Assembly (NCBI GenBank): GCA_013399855.1
Contig: VXAY01004988.1
Coordinates: 532,848 to 596,847 of the forward strand
Direction of reading: 5' to 3'
DNA: 64,000 bases
Source of the DNA: Oxyruncus cristatus
Taxonomy: Eukaryota; Chordata; Aves; Passeriformes; Cotingidae
Shown here one piece after another: positions 24,793 to 37,500 of the stretch. Below the pieces are notes generated by a model that saw only the letters and a list, made by a program, of their open reading frames with translations, was not told the DNA's origin and did not search any database. The number at the start of each line of letters is the position of its first letter. The first letter of the stretch is position 1. Made by a program: the position numbers and the translations under genes.

Positions 24793-26836
24793 ACAACATT
24801 TAGAGGTCTAGTGCATTTTGGAAGTCCATGCATAAAAGAAAAATTAGGAAAAAAAATTGGTCTGAAGCCATGTAAAGTCACTAGATGCCTTGGGATTTTC
24901 CTTGTCCTGAGGTAGAAGGTGAGTAAATTTGGTATGATCTTACTGAAAGGTTTGGCTTTCTGCGTACCACATTGTTGATGTGACACATCAATAACATACA
25001 TCCATTGTAAGCTACATCCAAGGAATATATTGCATGCACTGACTAGGAATACCCAGTACAAGGTCAAGACTCGCAGCTTAAAATGATTTCCTGTCCTTTA
25101 ACATTTATGTCATCAAAAGGGAAGGAGATAACTGGCTTTTGATTTTTAAAGGAAATTAATAGTGTTGTCACTTCACTTTTCTACAAAGCCTCTTGTTAAA
25201 AGCTTCAGGCCAAAAAAACTCTGCATAAGTTTATGACACTCTTGGATTGACAGAAATAAACCCACAACCTTTCATATGAATTCAGTCCTGGTCAAGCAAA
25301 GAATTATTTGATTTAGGTGAAGAGGACATTGTTAAAGGTGGGACATAGAAAAAGGATTGAGAAATTCACAGAATGAAAAAAACAGTTGAAGGAAGAAAGA
25401 TCTTGTTAAAATCTTCTTTGTGACCCAGGCACCTTTCAAAATGTAGCATTCTTTATTTACCTTAAGCTGTGAAAACTGAGGAAAAAATGAGGGAGTTGGT
25501 GGGATCAACATGTTCTTGTTGTGGGATTTCATCCATGTTTTTTACTTTGCAGGTTTTGATTTTGTTTCATTTCACATTCTATTGAAATCAAGCTTACAGC
25601 CTTCATGTTTCTTTTTAAAAATGTTGAGAATAGATTTCTGAAAAAAAGGAAGCGTGAAAAGGATGAACTTTGCCTCTTATTTTCAACTAATTCTTTCTTA
25701 TACAAAAAATCTTAAAACCCAATAAAACGCAAGAATATTGAATTAGCTCATGAATTCATTTCTCCTATTTAAAACACAATTACTCTACACATTAGGCTTT
25801 TTTTTTTTTTAGCAAGTCTTTTTTATTATCTGAAAGTTCCATTCATTTGCTATTAAAATTCTCACAGGCCAAGCAAATCTCATTTGCAAACTATACTTAA
25901 TCTCATTAATTTAATTTTTTAACACATAGAAAAACATCTGCAGCATTTAAGGAAACACCACAGTTACAGTGAGCTGTTTGATGTTTTTATATTGCTGGAG
26001 AAATTGCATGAGACAGTTACTTAATGTTTTAATTTTTCTTGGAAACGTGGTTCATGGATTGAAAACTCATTTGAACACAAGAAAAAAAAAATCTTTGCAT
26101 AGAGATGAGCTGGTCAATCCCTTCCACAGCACCAGCTCCCAAATATGTGTGGGTTGTGTGGATAATAGAAAGATCCTGCTTAAATGCTTAGTGCCAGCAG
26201 AAACAAAACACACCCAGGCTAAGCCATTATTAAGATATAAATAGGCTTGTAAACAATTTAATTGCATAAAAGAGCTGGTTTCCTTGGGACTACAGCAATT
26301 TGCATAATGAACTGCAGCAGTCGCCCTTCAATATTCTGGCATCAAGTGAGATTTGACAACTTTTGCAAAGCTGGGCAACATTCGCTTGCAATCCTTCGTT
26401 CAGCGAAGGAGCTCCAAGAAGGGAAAATGTTTGTGTGTGTGTGAGGGGGGAATTTTTCTACACATTTGTTTATAGGATTTCATTCAACCCTGTCTTTTTT
26501 ACAAGCGCTGGTAAACAACACATGCTTCTTTCAGATAAATCTTGACGGGAATTGTTATTTCTCTTGCTAAAACTCAGATTTCATGAAGAACCACTCAGTC
26601 CATCATGTCTATTTGCTGTCTAGCCATGCCTGAAACAATGGCTTAGACCTGAAGGTTTTCCTTTTTATGAACACCACCTCCTGAAGACCCTATTTCATTG
26701 ACAGTTGAAACAGTGGCTTTGCCCTGTTCAAGGGAACGGGTATTCCATGCTTCAGTTGTCTAAACAGAAGTGTCTAGAACCATTTTGGATAATCCAAGAG
26801 TAATCAAGACATCTGAATTAGACTTGAAGATACAGA
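24793..26836. other. Noncoding stretch with an octamer motif
   Basis: No gene is supported. There is a T run near 25800-25811 and a TG run near 26429-26442. The segment 26255-26420 includes the POU octamer ATTTGCAT (26298-26305) and a TTAATTGCATAA element, and is compositionally more balanced than its neighbours. It is a weak candidate for a regulatory element. Confidence 0.4.
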
Positions 26837-27060
26837 GTCACAGGATGCAAAGGGACCTCAAGAATTCTCTAGCATGACCTCCTTGCTCAAAATAGCTCAG
26901 CCATGAATCCAGATCGGGCTGTTTAAAGCTTTATCCAGTCTGATCTTGAAAACCTCGGAGTATGTAGATCCCACAACCTCATCAACAGACTTGTCTGCAA
27001 AGTTTACACATCCCAGATGCTAGAATTTTTCATAATTTTAGTCTAATGTTATGAAACACT
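26837..27060 (-). mobile_element. Old, divergent CR1 fragment, minus strand
   Basis: The plus strand shows a decayed reverse-complement CR1 of a different type from the copies around it: GAGTCACAGGATGCAAAGGG, ACCTCCTTGCTCAAAATAG, AGGGCTTTATCCAGTCTG-like sequence (here GTTTAAAGCTTTATCCAGTC), TGATCTTGAAAACCTC and CCCACAACCTCATCAACAGA. The 'TTTATCCAGTCTGATCTTGAAAACCTC' arrangement is typical of the older CR1 subfamilies also found outside birds. The right boundary is vague because homology fades after about 27020. Confidence 0.75.
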
Positions 27061-27222
27061 GGCAGTAAATAGAAAAAAATCCTCTCAAAAATGAAAACAT
27101 TAATTACTCTCGGTATTAGATTAGCAAAACCTTGGTGGTACAAATATAGTGAAATAACACCTTGTAATTTCGGTTTTTGAGCAAGGCTGAAAAATAACCA
27201 TGGTGTGCTCTTAAATTTTGGG

Positions 27223-27330
27223 AGAGTTTTTGTTTGTATGTTTTTGTTGCTTTGGTCTGGTTTTGTCTTATTGTTTGGGGGGGGTGGTTTTTGTTTGTTT
27301 GTTTGTTTGTTTGTTTGTTTTGTTTTTTAA
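27223..27330 (+). repeat. T/G-rich tract with (TTTG)n
   Basis: Plus-strand T/G-rich sequence contains a G8 run (27277-27284) and about ten tandem TTTG units to 27321, then T-rich sequence. It resembles the tract at 11.5 kb in composition and strand asymmetry. The nearby open frame (27234-27422) is an artefact of it. Confidence 0.9.
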
Positions 27331-27441
27331 TTCCAGAATTCGAATGGTTTAAAAAAACCCCTATCAGGTTAGAATCAGGTTTTACAAATAAAAATGTTCC
27401 CAGGACTTTGAATCTTATTTAGCTGTATTTCAGTACACATC

Positions 27442-27462
27442 ACAGTGCACTCTGTGCACTGT
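27442..27462. repeat. Perfect 9-bp inverted repeat, 3-base loop
   Basis: Arms ACAGTGCAC and GTGCACTGT flank TCT. Each arm contains the palindrome GTGCAC. Function unknown; possibly chance. Confidence 0.9.
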
Positions 27463-29213
27463 AACTAAACAGAATTCTCTGGCCAGAGATTCAACATGAA
27501 GAAATATAGTTGGAGTAAATGAAAATAAATGAAAATATTTATTGAATATAATAATTTTTCTTCTCTTTGGACCTCAGTGTGAACCTGGATTCCTGTATTC
27601 CTATATCTGTTGGCTGACTGGCAGAAAGGGGTTTTGTATTTTTGGCAGAAGCCTTGGGAAAACTCATTCATGAAAAACAACACTCAAGAGTTATAAGAGA
27701 CACCAGTAACTATATCCCTCATGGCTAGTACTTCTAGCTACTTTTAGCTCTTTTCCATCAGTTTGCAACAGTTTTCCTTTTGTTTAGAAATATTAACTCT
27801 GCTTTACTCTTTTCTTTGGGAACAGAAAGAGTGAAAAATGGCTGATTTAGTGTTTTTGCTCCTTTCTTTTAACGGTCCTTAGAGTTTAATCTGGAGAAAC
27901 TTTAGTAAATGTGGTAAATACTGAACTGACGTAACCTGGATGTGAAGGGCCAAAATCTTCCCTAGGATGTGTGAAATATTCACAGCAGATGCATGGGCCA
28001 ACAATTTGCTGATGGAGCACATACAACAGTTTTGAGAGTTTTGAGCAGTTAATAAGGACTTAAGGGTGACAACTGTATTAGAACAGCAGATTTCAATTTC
28101 GCTGTTGTCGTGATTCATTTTATTCAATTTCTTAGAATTAATAATGTCATTAACACTGAATTTCTTCCAAAGGAACAACACAAACAAATTAACTAAACTA
28201 CTTTTGAATCTTCCCCTTCTCACTGTCAGCCAGTGATCTTGGTAAGATACTTTGGAAGATTATTTCTTGGATAGAAAAAGAATGATAAATGATATTCTGA
28301 CTAAAATTATGTTGCATGTAACATTTCTGAAAGATTATAATATTCATGTTCAAAATAGTGGTGGATTGCTCCCCATATTTTCATTACTTTTCCCTCTTTC
28401 GATCTATTCATGGTGGCATTGGAGGGAGATTTAAGAATTTTATTTCTGTGTGGCTCTGGAAAGTTGGATAACTACTTTTTCAGCTTGCAGAAAACTATCA
28501 CCTAGTTGCACAGTTTAGTCTTCTTAAATGGGAAATATCCATTTATACACAACTGCTTTGCTCATATGAGCAAAGTTCATGAGATTAACCATTCACACTG
28601 CAGCCAAGTGTCACTCTTTCATTGCAGCTAAATTGTGTGAGGAAGTTGCTGCTTTAATCTCTCCCCAGCTGCTATTCACTGTGTCAGGAATGGACATTGC
28701 TTCCCCTTCCAGTTTCTAGCACACCAAATTTTGTGTTGTCTCCCTAGGCAAGTTCAAGCCACGTAATCAAAATTATTTGTGTTTTCAATACAGGTATTTT
28801 CTAAACCCTCTTTCGCCAGACCTGTTTAGAGAGTTAAATATGCAGGTACGTTGGATAATCTGAAGGGTCAGTAAGCTTTGGAGGAAGAAAGGAAAGAAGG
28901 TGGGGAGTCATCTGGAGCAGGGTAGAGCAGAATATATGCATTCAGGACTTCCAGCTAAAAGAGAAACATCCAGCTGGTATTCCAGCTTCCCCCAAAGGAA
29001 GGAATTTAAATGTCAGAGGAGGAAAGTTGCTTGCTACAAGAGGACCTAGGAACAACCCCAAGAAAATGTTGTGTATGAGCTTGGGAGGTGGAAGAAAATT
29101 AGTATTTGTTTCTTTCAGGTTGAAAGTCTCCCTTTATAGGTAGAAGGTTCCTTTTCATTCTGTTTCATTAAAATCTTAATCTTGATCATGATTTTTCTTG
29201 CAGACTTTTCAGG
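27463..29213. other. Noncoding stretch
   Basis: I see no supported gene or interspersed repeat. A 114-codon minus-strand frame (27879-28223) has no recognised domain. Confidence 0.5.
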
Positions 29214-29243
29214 ATAATGATGTTGATGATGATGATGATGATG
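29214..29243. repeat. (GAT)n trinucleotide microsatellite
   Basis: Six perfect GAT units (29225-29242) are preceded by imperfect GATAATGATGTT. On the opposite strand they spell a histidine run inside a chance frame (29115-29339), which is not evidence for a metal-binding protein. Confidence 0.95.
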
Positions 29244-32200
29244 AAAGTCTTCTTTGGAACAGATTAATGGCATTCCCACTGGTTCTTCAAGAGGAAGAGG
29301 CTGGACTTTTTCAAGGAGAGAATATAATTCTGTGAGCAATTTTATTTTCTCAGTTCTCAGCCTTTGATTATGGAATCCACCTTTGGTGTAAGTCTGGCAT
29401 TTTACATAAGCAGTAAATTAAGTTAACTCTTCAACAATAGTTTCTATTGATAATAAAACACTACATTCTATAGTAAAAATTAAATACTGTCCTCATAAAA
29501 ATACACAAGAGATGATCTAAATCAAAAAAAAAATAATAAAAAAAAAACAAACTAAAACATTTTCAGCCCGGTTGAAGACTATTAAAGCTGATTTTGTTGA
29601 ATTTTAAATTATTCCTTTTGTGCTCTCTCCATTCAAGAAATATTTCTGTAATTACCACTTAGTAACAATCGTTAAATGAGGGGAAAAGAAAGTGGCTGAA
29701 CTACATCTCTCATTTTTCATAATATTAAAGCCATTTAAAAAGAAAATTTATATGTCCTCTTCCTTGGGAGAAAAAAAAAAATGAAATACACCTTATATAC
29801 GTAATGCAGCAATAACAATATGGCACCATAATGTAAAGTTATGTGAAAGCTGTATGAGAACAAAATAAAATGAGATTGATGTGGCAACTTTTATTTTTTC
29901 CATGTGGCACTAAGATTTTATGAGTAGGTTTTAACGGATGCCACATTCAGCTGCTCCCAGCCCCGCTGAACACCTTGATGACGCTTTGCCCTCTGCAGGA
30001 CCGAATGCAGCCTCAATCCAAAGGGAAATGTAATGGTGGGGGGTCTAGTAATCCGTAGCAATAGCTGCTAAATCCATTCCTAAGTTTCTGTTGACTTCAG
30101 AGTCAGAGATAACTGTTTTTGAAGGACTTTCGGGAAGTTTCTGTTGATCTGAGTCCTGTAAAGTTTTGAGCTGTGTTACGAGAAAGTGAGTAGCATCTTT
30201 GACTACTGTGGCAAGATATGACCTAATTTTTGCTCTTAAGGTTTTCTCTTCTCCAAATCATGCCCTTATTTTTGCACACATAAGTAGCCTCATCAAAGTT
30301 AGCGTTTTTCGTAGGTACAAACACAACACAGAATTGGCCATTATGTATTGAGTTGTGGAGAGGAAGTGATGTGAATTCATAGCAAGAAGATATTTTATCT
30401 TTCATATTTACCACCTAAGTTGTCTTTAAGTGTTGATTTGCTCCATTACTTTTCCCAGCTCATTCACACCAAAGCCATTAACTCAGACTCAGAAATTATA
30501 AACACGGTTTCCAAACCATTTTGAGCTCTTCCAGATGTGAATATTATCGTGCAATCATTAGTGTAAATACAGATACAGATGTTCTCCTCACTGTAAAAGT
30601 CAACACTCATGTCTTCATGTCACTGGATAATCATTTTACAGAGAGTGTTGTGAGTCATTAAAAATATGTCAATGCATGGCTAAAAAACCAAGCTCAGGTT
30701 AATGAAGCTTTCTCAGAGGCAATATATACCACATTTAGAGCTCAATACAACCTTTAAAAAAGCCACAGCTTTTGGTCTGAGGTGAGCACCAGTCCCACCA
30801 ACCTGGAGTACCAACAAAGTCAAATCATATCCTTTTACCATTGTCCACATGGAAAGAAATACTCCACGTGCAGGTACATCCTTCTGACACTGGGAAGAAG
30901 CCCAAAAGTGAGTGTAGAAATACGCTTTGCCATTGCTTTTACCACTTTTTTTTATTCGCAGAACTCTTTCAGAAATTTTAACGTTGATACGAAGTCAGAT
31001 TTTTCTTTTCCCCAGATCTCTGCAGTATATCATCAAGTCATGTTTGTCTCTCACCTTTCCTCAACTTCTCTCCCACTACAGTACTTGGCAAGAAGGTGCA
31101 CTTTTCACATCTTTTTTTTATTGCCTAAGAAAACCAGCTAAGACGTTTTCACTATCAGCTGCTTATTTGCAGCATTTTCCTCTTTGTAGTACAGACAGAA
31201 CACATCAGGTGGAGAGATACAATGTGAAAACCTGAGCAACAAAGAGACAGGACAGACCTTCAGAGGCACTACTTGATATTTATGACATAGAGAAAGATAT
31301 AAAAAGTGTCTAGAAGGATAAATGGCTAGTTTTTCGTAAGTGTTGTGTATTGCCCTGAAATTGTTTCAGCGTTTGTTTTAGATAATTAAATAGTACTGTC
31401 CTGTTATTAAATTCTGAAATACAGTCCATTAAAAATTAATTTGCTAGCCTATAGCAAAGAAATCCAGTTATGGTGTTGCTCTGAATAATAGAGACACTGG
31501 CAATAACTAATTAATTAACAGTAAAACAACTTCCTCCAGTCGCTGCTAAAAATTGATTAGCATTTAAAAATGGTCACACAGAAGTTACTAATCCAAGGTT
31601 TCCTCATCCAAGAAGTAACAGGTATGAATTCAGACAGGCTTTTAATATAGTAAGTGCAATAAGTTATTCTCTGGATAATAAAACTGACCTCCTTATCTTT
31701 CGTCAGGTCAGAACATCAAGCCAAGTGATTCAAGTGACCCACAGATGTAGAAGCACCATTCAAGTTAAATATCCTTTATTTTATATTTATAGCTATAAAT
31801 ACCATTTCAAGTGTCAGCAGAACATCCTGTGGATCTATTTGTGATCTTAGAGCAGAATTCACAGGAACAGTTTCAGCGTACAGTTCCTCACAATGACCAC
31901 AAGTTAAAGACTGTGGTTTTAATACTTATTGTACAGCAATCTGCTCTGACTTATTAATTTGATTAATTTATTAACTGGATAAATATGATTAACTAATTTG
32001 TATTTGGTCACTATTATGCATTAGCAAATCACTAGGGGATTAAAACATCTTTCTGTATAAATGCAACTCAATCTCCTTCTTTGTTCTTGTACTGTCTTCT
32101 TTTTCAGTTTTATCAGATTTGTTGTTCAGAATGAAAACTTTATGGATTCCCTAATTACTTGAAAAATGTTCAGGAATGAATTCCATTGACCAATACATAT

Positions 32201-34288
32201 TTATTCGCTTGGAATGAAGTTTGTACCTGTGAATTTATAGCAAAAAATTCCTTGTATATTATCCATAAAAAATGACAAATAAGTAGTTATCAACTTATGC
32301 AGGACTGGAGGGAAAGTGGAACAGATAGCAGTTTTCCATAAGAGGAAGTAGAGGTTTCAAAATGACATATCTACAAATGTTTTCTTTATTTTAAACCTGA
32401 CCTTTCTTCTTTTTTTACTTTTTCCTTTTTTTTTGTTTAATTATTATCTAATTTAGTTTTCAAATAATAATTCCTAAGCAGATACTCCTAATGTCTTTCT
32501 GGGAAGTCATGAACTTAATGGGAGATAGTGGTGCAGTGGCAAAAAATATTCCCTCTCTCTAGAAGGAAGCTATCACTGGACTCCATCCCCAATATTTAGG
32601 CAAATCTTACTGCAAAAATAAAATATAGGTGAAAATGTTTCGAGTGAAAAACTGGGCAGAAACAGCAGTGAAGAGCTGGATCATCCAGGAATAAGAAATG
32701 GAAATCTGGTAGTCCAAAGTCTAAAATGTGGGTCTTGCTTTTAATCCATGGAAATACAAGACCTTATGATTGGAAGTAAAACTTGGATTCCAAGCTCGTA
32801 ACAATAATACACACATTAGAACAAGTAAAATGTAAAAGGGTATTAGATTAAAAAAATATTTATTTAATCCTACCCCAAAGTATATTACTGTATATCCCTT
32901 ACCTCTATAAATTCAATTTACTAGTAACCACAGAACCGCATTAACTTTAAAATTACTGTAAAAATCATACTGGAGTTGTCTTATCCTGGAGGATCTTCTT
33001 GTTTGGGAGGAAAATTAGGTTTCTGTCAGTCTGCAGACAGACATACCTGCAGAGGAACACAACATGATCTGTAGCAGCTGTGGAGTTGATAAAGGTTTGA
33101 GAAATCATGGCACTGATAGAAACTCAACCTCACTAGATCACATGAGACTGGCAGTTTTAAATCTCTCAGATTAGTCTGTCATTCCTATTTCATTGGCCTC
33201 TTAATCTTTATAATACAGAATAGAAAACAAATTTTGGAACCTTAGTTTCTGTATTTGTACTGTAATACCATGACACTTTTTCCAGATTTCAGAGTGATTT
33301 CTTGACGCCAGACTTACGTGATTCTCTATTGTCTTAATAACAACAATTCTAGAAAAACTACATCTTCATTCTTCCTTCTGATAAGTAACTTTCATGTAAG
33401 GTGATGTAAAGGTTCTGCTTAGGTCTATCAGAGTTGTAGTTTTATACTGTGAAATTGAGAATATACACTCTGTGTCCTGGTGGGGAAATAAGACGTATTG
33501 GATATCTACTTAAGTGGGTAAATCCTGGAACAGTGTGGGATGTTTCATGAAAGGGAACAGTGGGGTGAATAATCTTCAAAACTACCGGCGTGGTTTGTTT
33601 TGTGCTTTGCCAAAAGACAAACCAGGAGGGAATTATTGTATCCAGAGTGTGAACGGCGACGACACCTGTATCCAGCTCTGAGAAATTCCTCACCTGGGGA
33701 TGTAACTTTATTTGCTTATACAGACCAGACCATGCTTTGTTTGCAGGAGAAAGTCTCACCCTAAAGAAAATAACTTCAAAAGTCTGGATTTTAAGGTTAT
33801 ATGGGGAAAACTTCCCCACTGAAGTCAAAAAGGCATCAGGACAGAGCCCCCACTCATGCAGTTAATATCAAGTGTCTTTCTCCTGTTACTGACTGGAGAC
33901 ACCGACTCCAGGACAGGCCTATTCCACAAATATTTTCAGAGCTTCTTTTTCATAACATTGATTTGGCTTAGAAAATAACAACCAGTTTCAATCTTGTTGC
34001 TTCTGCAGTTCTTACTGGACAATCACAAAGCAAATATTAATCATTTTAATGACAGTGTACATCACTGAAATGTTACCCTTCAAACCAATAACTCAGATTC
34101 AATGGATTGTTTCAGTCCAGTCTTCTGAATTTGAAATGACCTTTCCCTGCCTGGGAAAAATTGACACTGTCCCATTTAAGTCACAGTTTGTCAGCCTAGA
34201 TGGTCACAGACAATCAGTCAACGCAATTTAGACTGGCATCTATGAAGGCAAAAAGAAAAATAAGTCCCATGGGAGTTCAAAAAAAAAA
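29244..34288. other. Long noncoding stretch
   Basis: No gene is supported over 5 kb. There are A/T homopolymer runs near 29524-29549, 29770-29781 and 32405-32436. Segments 31480-31560 and 31948-32010 are rich in TTAATTA-type homeodomain cores. The 128-codon minus-strand frame at 33442-33828 has no recognised family. The 119- and 102-codon frames near 30782-31235 overlap each other in different frames, which argues against either. Confidence 0.5.
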
Positions 34289-34317
34289 CCCACACAACAA
34301 AATCAGGGTTGTGTGGG
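34289..34317. repeat. Perfect 10-bp inverted repeat, 9-base loop
   Basis: Arms CCCACACAAC and GTTGTGTGGG flank AAAATCAGG and follow an A run, so either strand could fold into a stable hairpin. No gene context suggests a role. Confidence 0.9.
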
Positions 34318-34333
34318 CTAAGACATAACATTG

Positions 34334-34385
34334 TAGAGGAGTATACAGCTGAAATGGAGTTGTTTTAGAGGAGTATACAGCCGAA
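34334..34385 (+). repeat. Short direct duplication, 32-bp period
   Basis: TAGAGGAGTATACAGCTGAA at 34334 recurs as TAGAGGAGTATACAGCCGAA at 34366, with one difference. This is a small local duplication. Confidence 0.9.
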
Positions 34386-34539
34386 CCATAAGTTTGCTGA
34401 GGAAATATTTAAGGTTTTTAAAAGAGACAAAGATTTAAAAATTATTCCTGTTTTCATTCCAGTTCACTAAGCCAGAGGTGGTGAGTCTGGACATACACAA
34501 AGCCATCTACTAACTTTTTAACTTGATTTAGGAAGGGAA

Positions 34540-34593
34540 AAAAACCCCAAACAAACAAAAAAAACCCTCAAAACAAACAAACAAACAAACAAC
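34540..34593. repeat. A/C-rich (CAAA)n tract
   Basis: Poly-A with C interruptions leads into five CAAA-type units. On the opposite strand it is the same TTTG class of repeat as the tracts at 11.5 and 27.3 kb. Confidence 0.9.
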
Positions 34594-37500
34594 CCAGAAG
34601 TTTCATTTTTGTCATCACTTCTCTTAACAACTTTGGATTTTCACATACAGCATGGTTGGCAAAGTGTAGGACCTCAGAAAAAGAAACAAATTGTGTTTGC
34701 AGATATAGTCCGTTAGAGAGGTGCATGCCTTCTGATAAAAATTATCAACATATTGTTCCTCTTTCACACAATTAGAGCTTGATCTTACCCCATAATTATG
34801 ACGGCTAATAATGAAAGATATGTAAATGTTTCAAGTGCTCAGTCTCTCATAATTTTCAGGGAGTGAAATGATAGAGAATATGGATGTGAAGATGACCTGG
34901 GATAGCAGTGAGAAAAGAGGAAAAATAAAGCAAAGAATCTTTTCCCCATGTACATTTAGAACTTTAGTTAGTGCTTTTACATCATTGTGAGATAAATTTA
35001 CGAAGAAAAAAGGGAAGACCGGATGAATTTCCATTTCTGATTGCAAAATTTTAAGCTAATATATGTTTGTAGTCATGAACGAAATCCTAGAAGTCGACTT
35101 CTACACTTAGTGGAACCTCTCTGATCTGAATTTTGCAGAAGGTTAATTCTCTGAGGCAGATCCTGAAGACTTCATCTCAAACGCTGAGACAAAGTGCTGC
35201 GTGTTCGTGTATGAATTCCAGAGAATGGGGCACAGGCGGTGGTCGTGTGGGAGAAGAGACCACGGTGATGAGGCTGTTTCTCTGTCCTACAGACAAGCAA
35301 CGCATAAAACCAGGAGGTGATGAATTGAGGCTACAGATGTTTCAGCTCCTTTTCTTCCCTGGGAAATTATAAAGGTGGTGCTAAGACCTAAGATGGTTTC
35401 CTGTACCAGTCGCAGCTATCATGCTCTTCAAGTGTTTCACTCTGACCTGGCTGAAAGTATCAGGGGAATATGAAAGTTCATTTGTAACTCCATCGTTTGT
35501 TTTTATACATTACACTTTAACAAGTAACTATTTCATTGCATCATTATTTTAATGAGTGCTGTAAGACCTTTTTTGGTACGGATATCTATCTCTGCCCAAG
35601 TTTGGGCCCCATCTTAATGCAAGGGTTACTGTGTGCTATTTTTATTTACTTTTGCACTGCTTTTAGACTGAAAAAAAAAAAAAACCCAGCACATTTTTGG
35701 GCTTATGACATGAGTTTTCACATCAAAAACTTGTATGCTGCTGATCCAAACTTATTTATGGATAAAAGAGGAAACCATTTCACCTACCCCATGAACAAAA
35801 ATAAAAGCACCAGAGCATGAAACCTATTGTTCTGACTTCTGAAAGAGAAAAACAAAGAATGTGCCCATTTAAAATATGACTATAGCGTGTTTCTTTCATA
35901 CCTGACCCTTTTTTAAAGCACTGAAGCTTTCCAGCAATGCCATGTCAGTGCTCTCACAGGGTTGCTGATGCTCCTTGCTTTCCTACTTTTGCCATACTGG
36001 CCGGTGACCCTGAGCAGCTCAACAAGACTCTTCCAGGCCCTTATTTCTATGAAAGAAAAACTGTCAGTCCTAGATACACTTATTTCAATCCTAGCAGCTA
36101 TCCAGGTGTTCACCTCAGAGTCTTCTGTACTATATAAGCCAAGAAATTTCATTGCATCTCTTAGTTGAACTGACATCTTTTTCTTTCCTGCCTGTTCCCA
36201 GAGGTTGACTCATAAGCAAGAGATTAGTTTTTGTTTAGTTGTTTTTTCTTTGTCTTGAGACATTTTTTTTTTTTAATTTTTTTTTTTGTGTGTGTGAAAA
36301 AGGGAGAGACGTTTAAGAATAATGATCTTGTAGTTTAACATTTTCTTGAGATTAAAACCGAACAAACAAAAAACCCAAACAAAAATACCTAGTCCCCACT
36401 ATCATTGCACTGGAACTTCTAACGAAACTCTTAATGGTTGTTTTAATTCTAGGCTAAAGAAAAGAACATGAAACCGCTTTGGAGAAGCTAGTACTTCCTT
36501 CTGCGGCTCATTTTGTCCAAAGAAATAACTGATTTGAAAGGGAAAAAGGCCTAACTAATGCCTTAACTTCTGTATCTCTGCAGACTGTGCTTTTCTTAGT
36601 GTTTCCAATTGTGATCTGCCTTATCTGAATTCCAGCCCCACACTTGGACTTGTACAAAAGACATCGATAGTGTCCTGTTTGGCAGCAAACAGCCATCAGA
36701 GTCCTAGCAAGGTGAAGGGGAAACTGCATTTATTAGAATAGTTCTGAAAGTGAACAATTTCTTCTTCAAGTTAAGCAAAAATATCCTCCCACTTGGCAAA
36801 GGGGGCTGTAGAGCCCTGAGTCTGCTGTGCTGCAAAGCCCACGTAAAGAAGGAGACGTTGTTCTTATCAGCTCTCTGTACTCCTAAAGCATATTTAGGCT
36901 GAATGATGAGTTGGTTTCAGGGAGGAAAACTGATGACAGATAATACAGTGTTCTATTAAACGCTGCAGAACACCACTCACCTTCAGATAATAAACTCCTA
37001 AAGAAAAGGGAGGATTAGATTATAGTTTACATTAAATTAGAGCAAATGAGTTATTCTTCATTTATGCTCTAGTAAGATGGAAAAGTCTCAGGCACTATTT
37101 TTCATAAAACTTTCACTAAATCAAAAACCTGCAATTCATCAACTTAACACAGAAATATAGTTTGCTGCTGAAGTTTTGATCTTTGAATTCCAACACACTG
37201 TTTCCCTACATTCTCCTGTGAAGTTCAGTTGCTCTGCTGCAGCAGGATCATTGTGTAAAAAGCATGGAATTAATCAGAATATCTGTATTTGGTTGTTTGT
37301 AACTTTTGGGGGATGATCATCATGGAAAATTTTAGACTAAATGCCAGATACTGAATATTCAAATAATCAATCATTTTTGTTGGAATTTGGGTTCATCTAG
37401 AAGTACAAGTACTGGTTGCAAAATTTGGACCCAAAATATGAAGATGTTGGGCTCCAAATTCAAACCCAAAACATGAGCTCAGTGTGTTTAATAACAATTT

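Noticed and set aside
24693..25067. 124-codon minus-strand frame
   Set aside because: It runs through the N gap and a poly-A tract, so its continuity is not real evidence.
29115..29339. Histidine-run peptide suggesting a metal-binding protein
   Set aside because: The histidines are the antisense reading of a (GAT)n microsatellite.
29983..30058. Possible exon after a pyrimidine-rich CCCTCTGCAG acceptor near 30000
   Set aside because: The frame after the acceptor closes at a TAG within about 20 codons, no donor is convincing, and no family is recognised.
33442..33828. 128-codon minus-strand frame
   Set aside because: No recognised family or signal; length is within reach of chance given the many frames in 64 kb.
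36130..36140. TATATAAG TATA-box-like string
   Set aside because: Single AT-rich motif without initiator, downstream frame or CpG context; expected by chance in this DNA.
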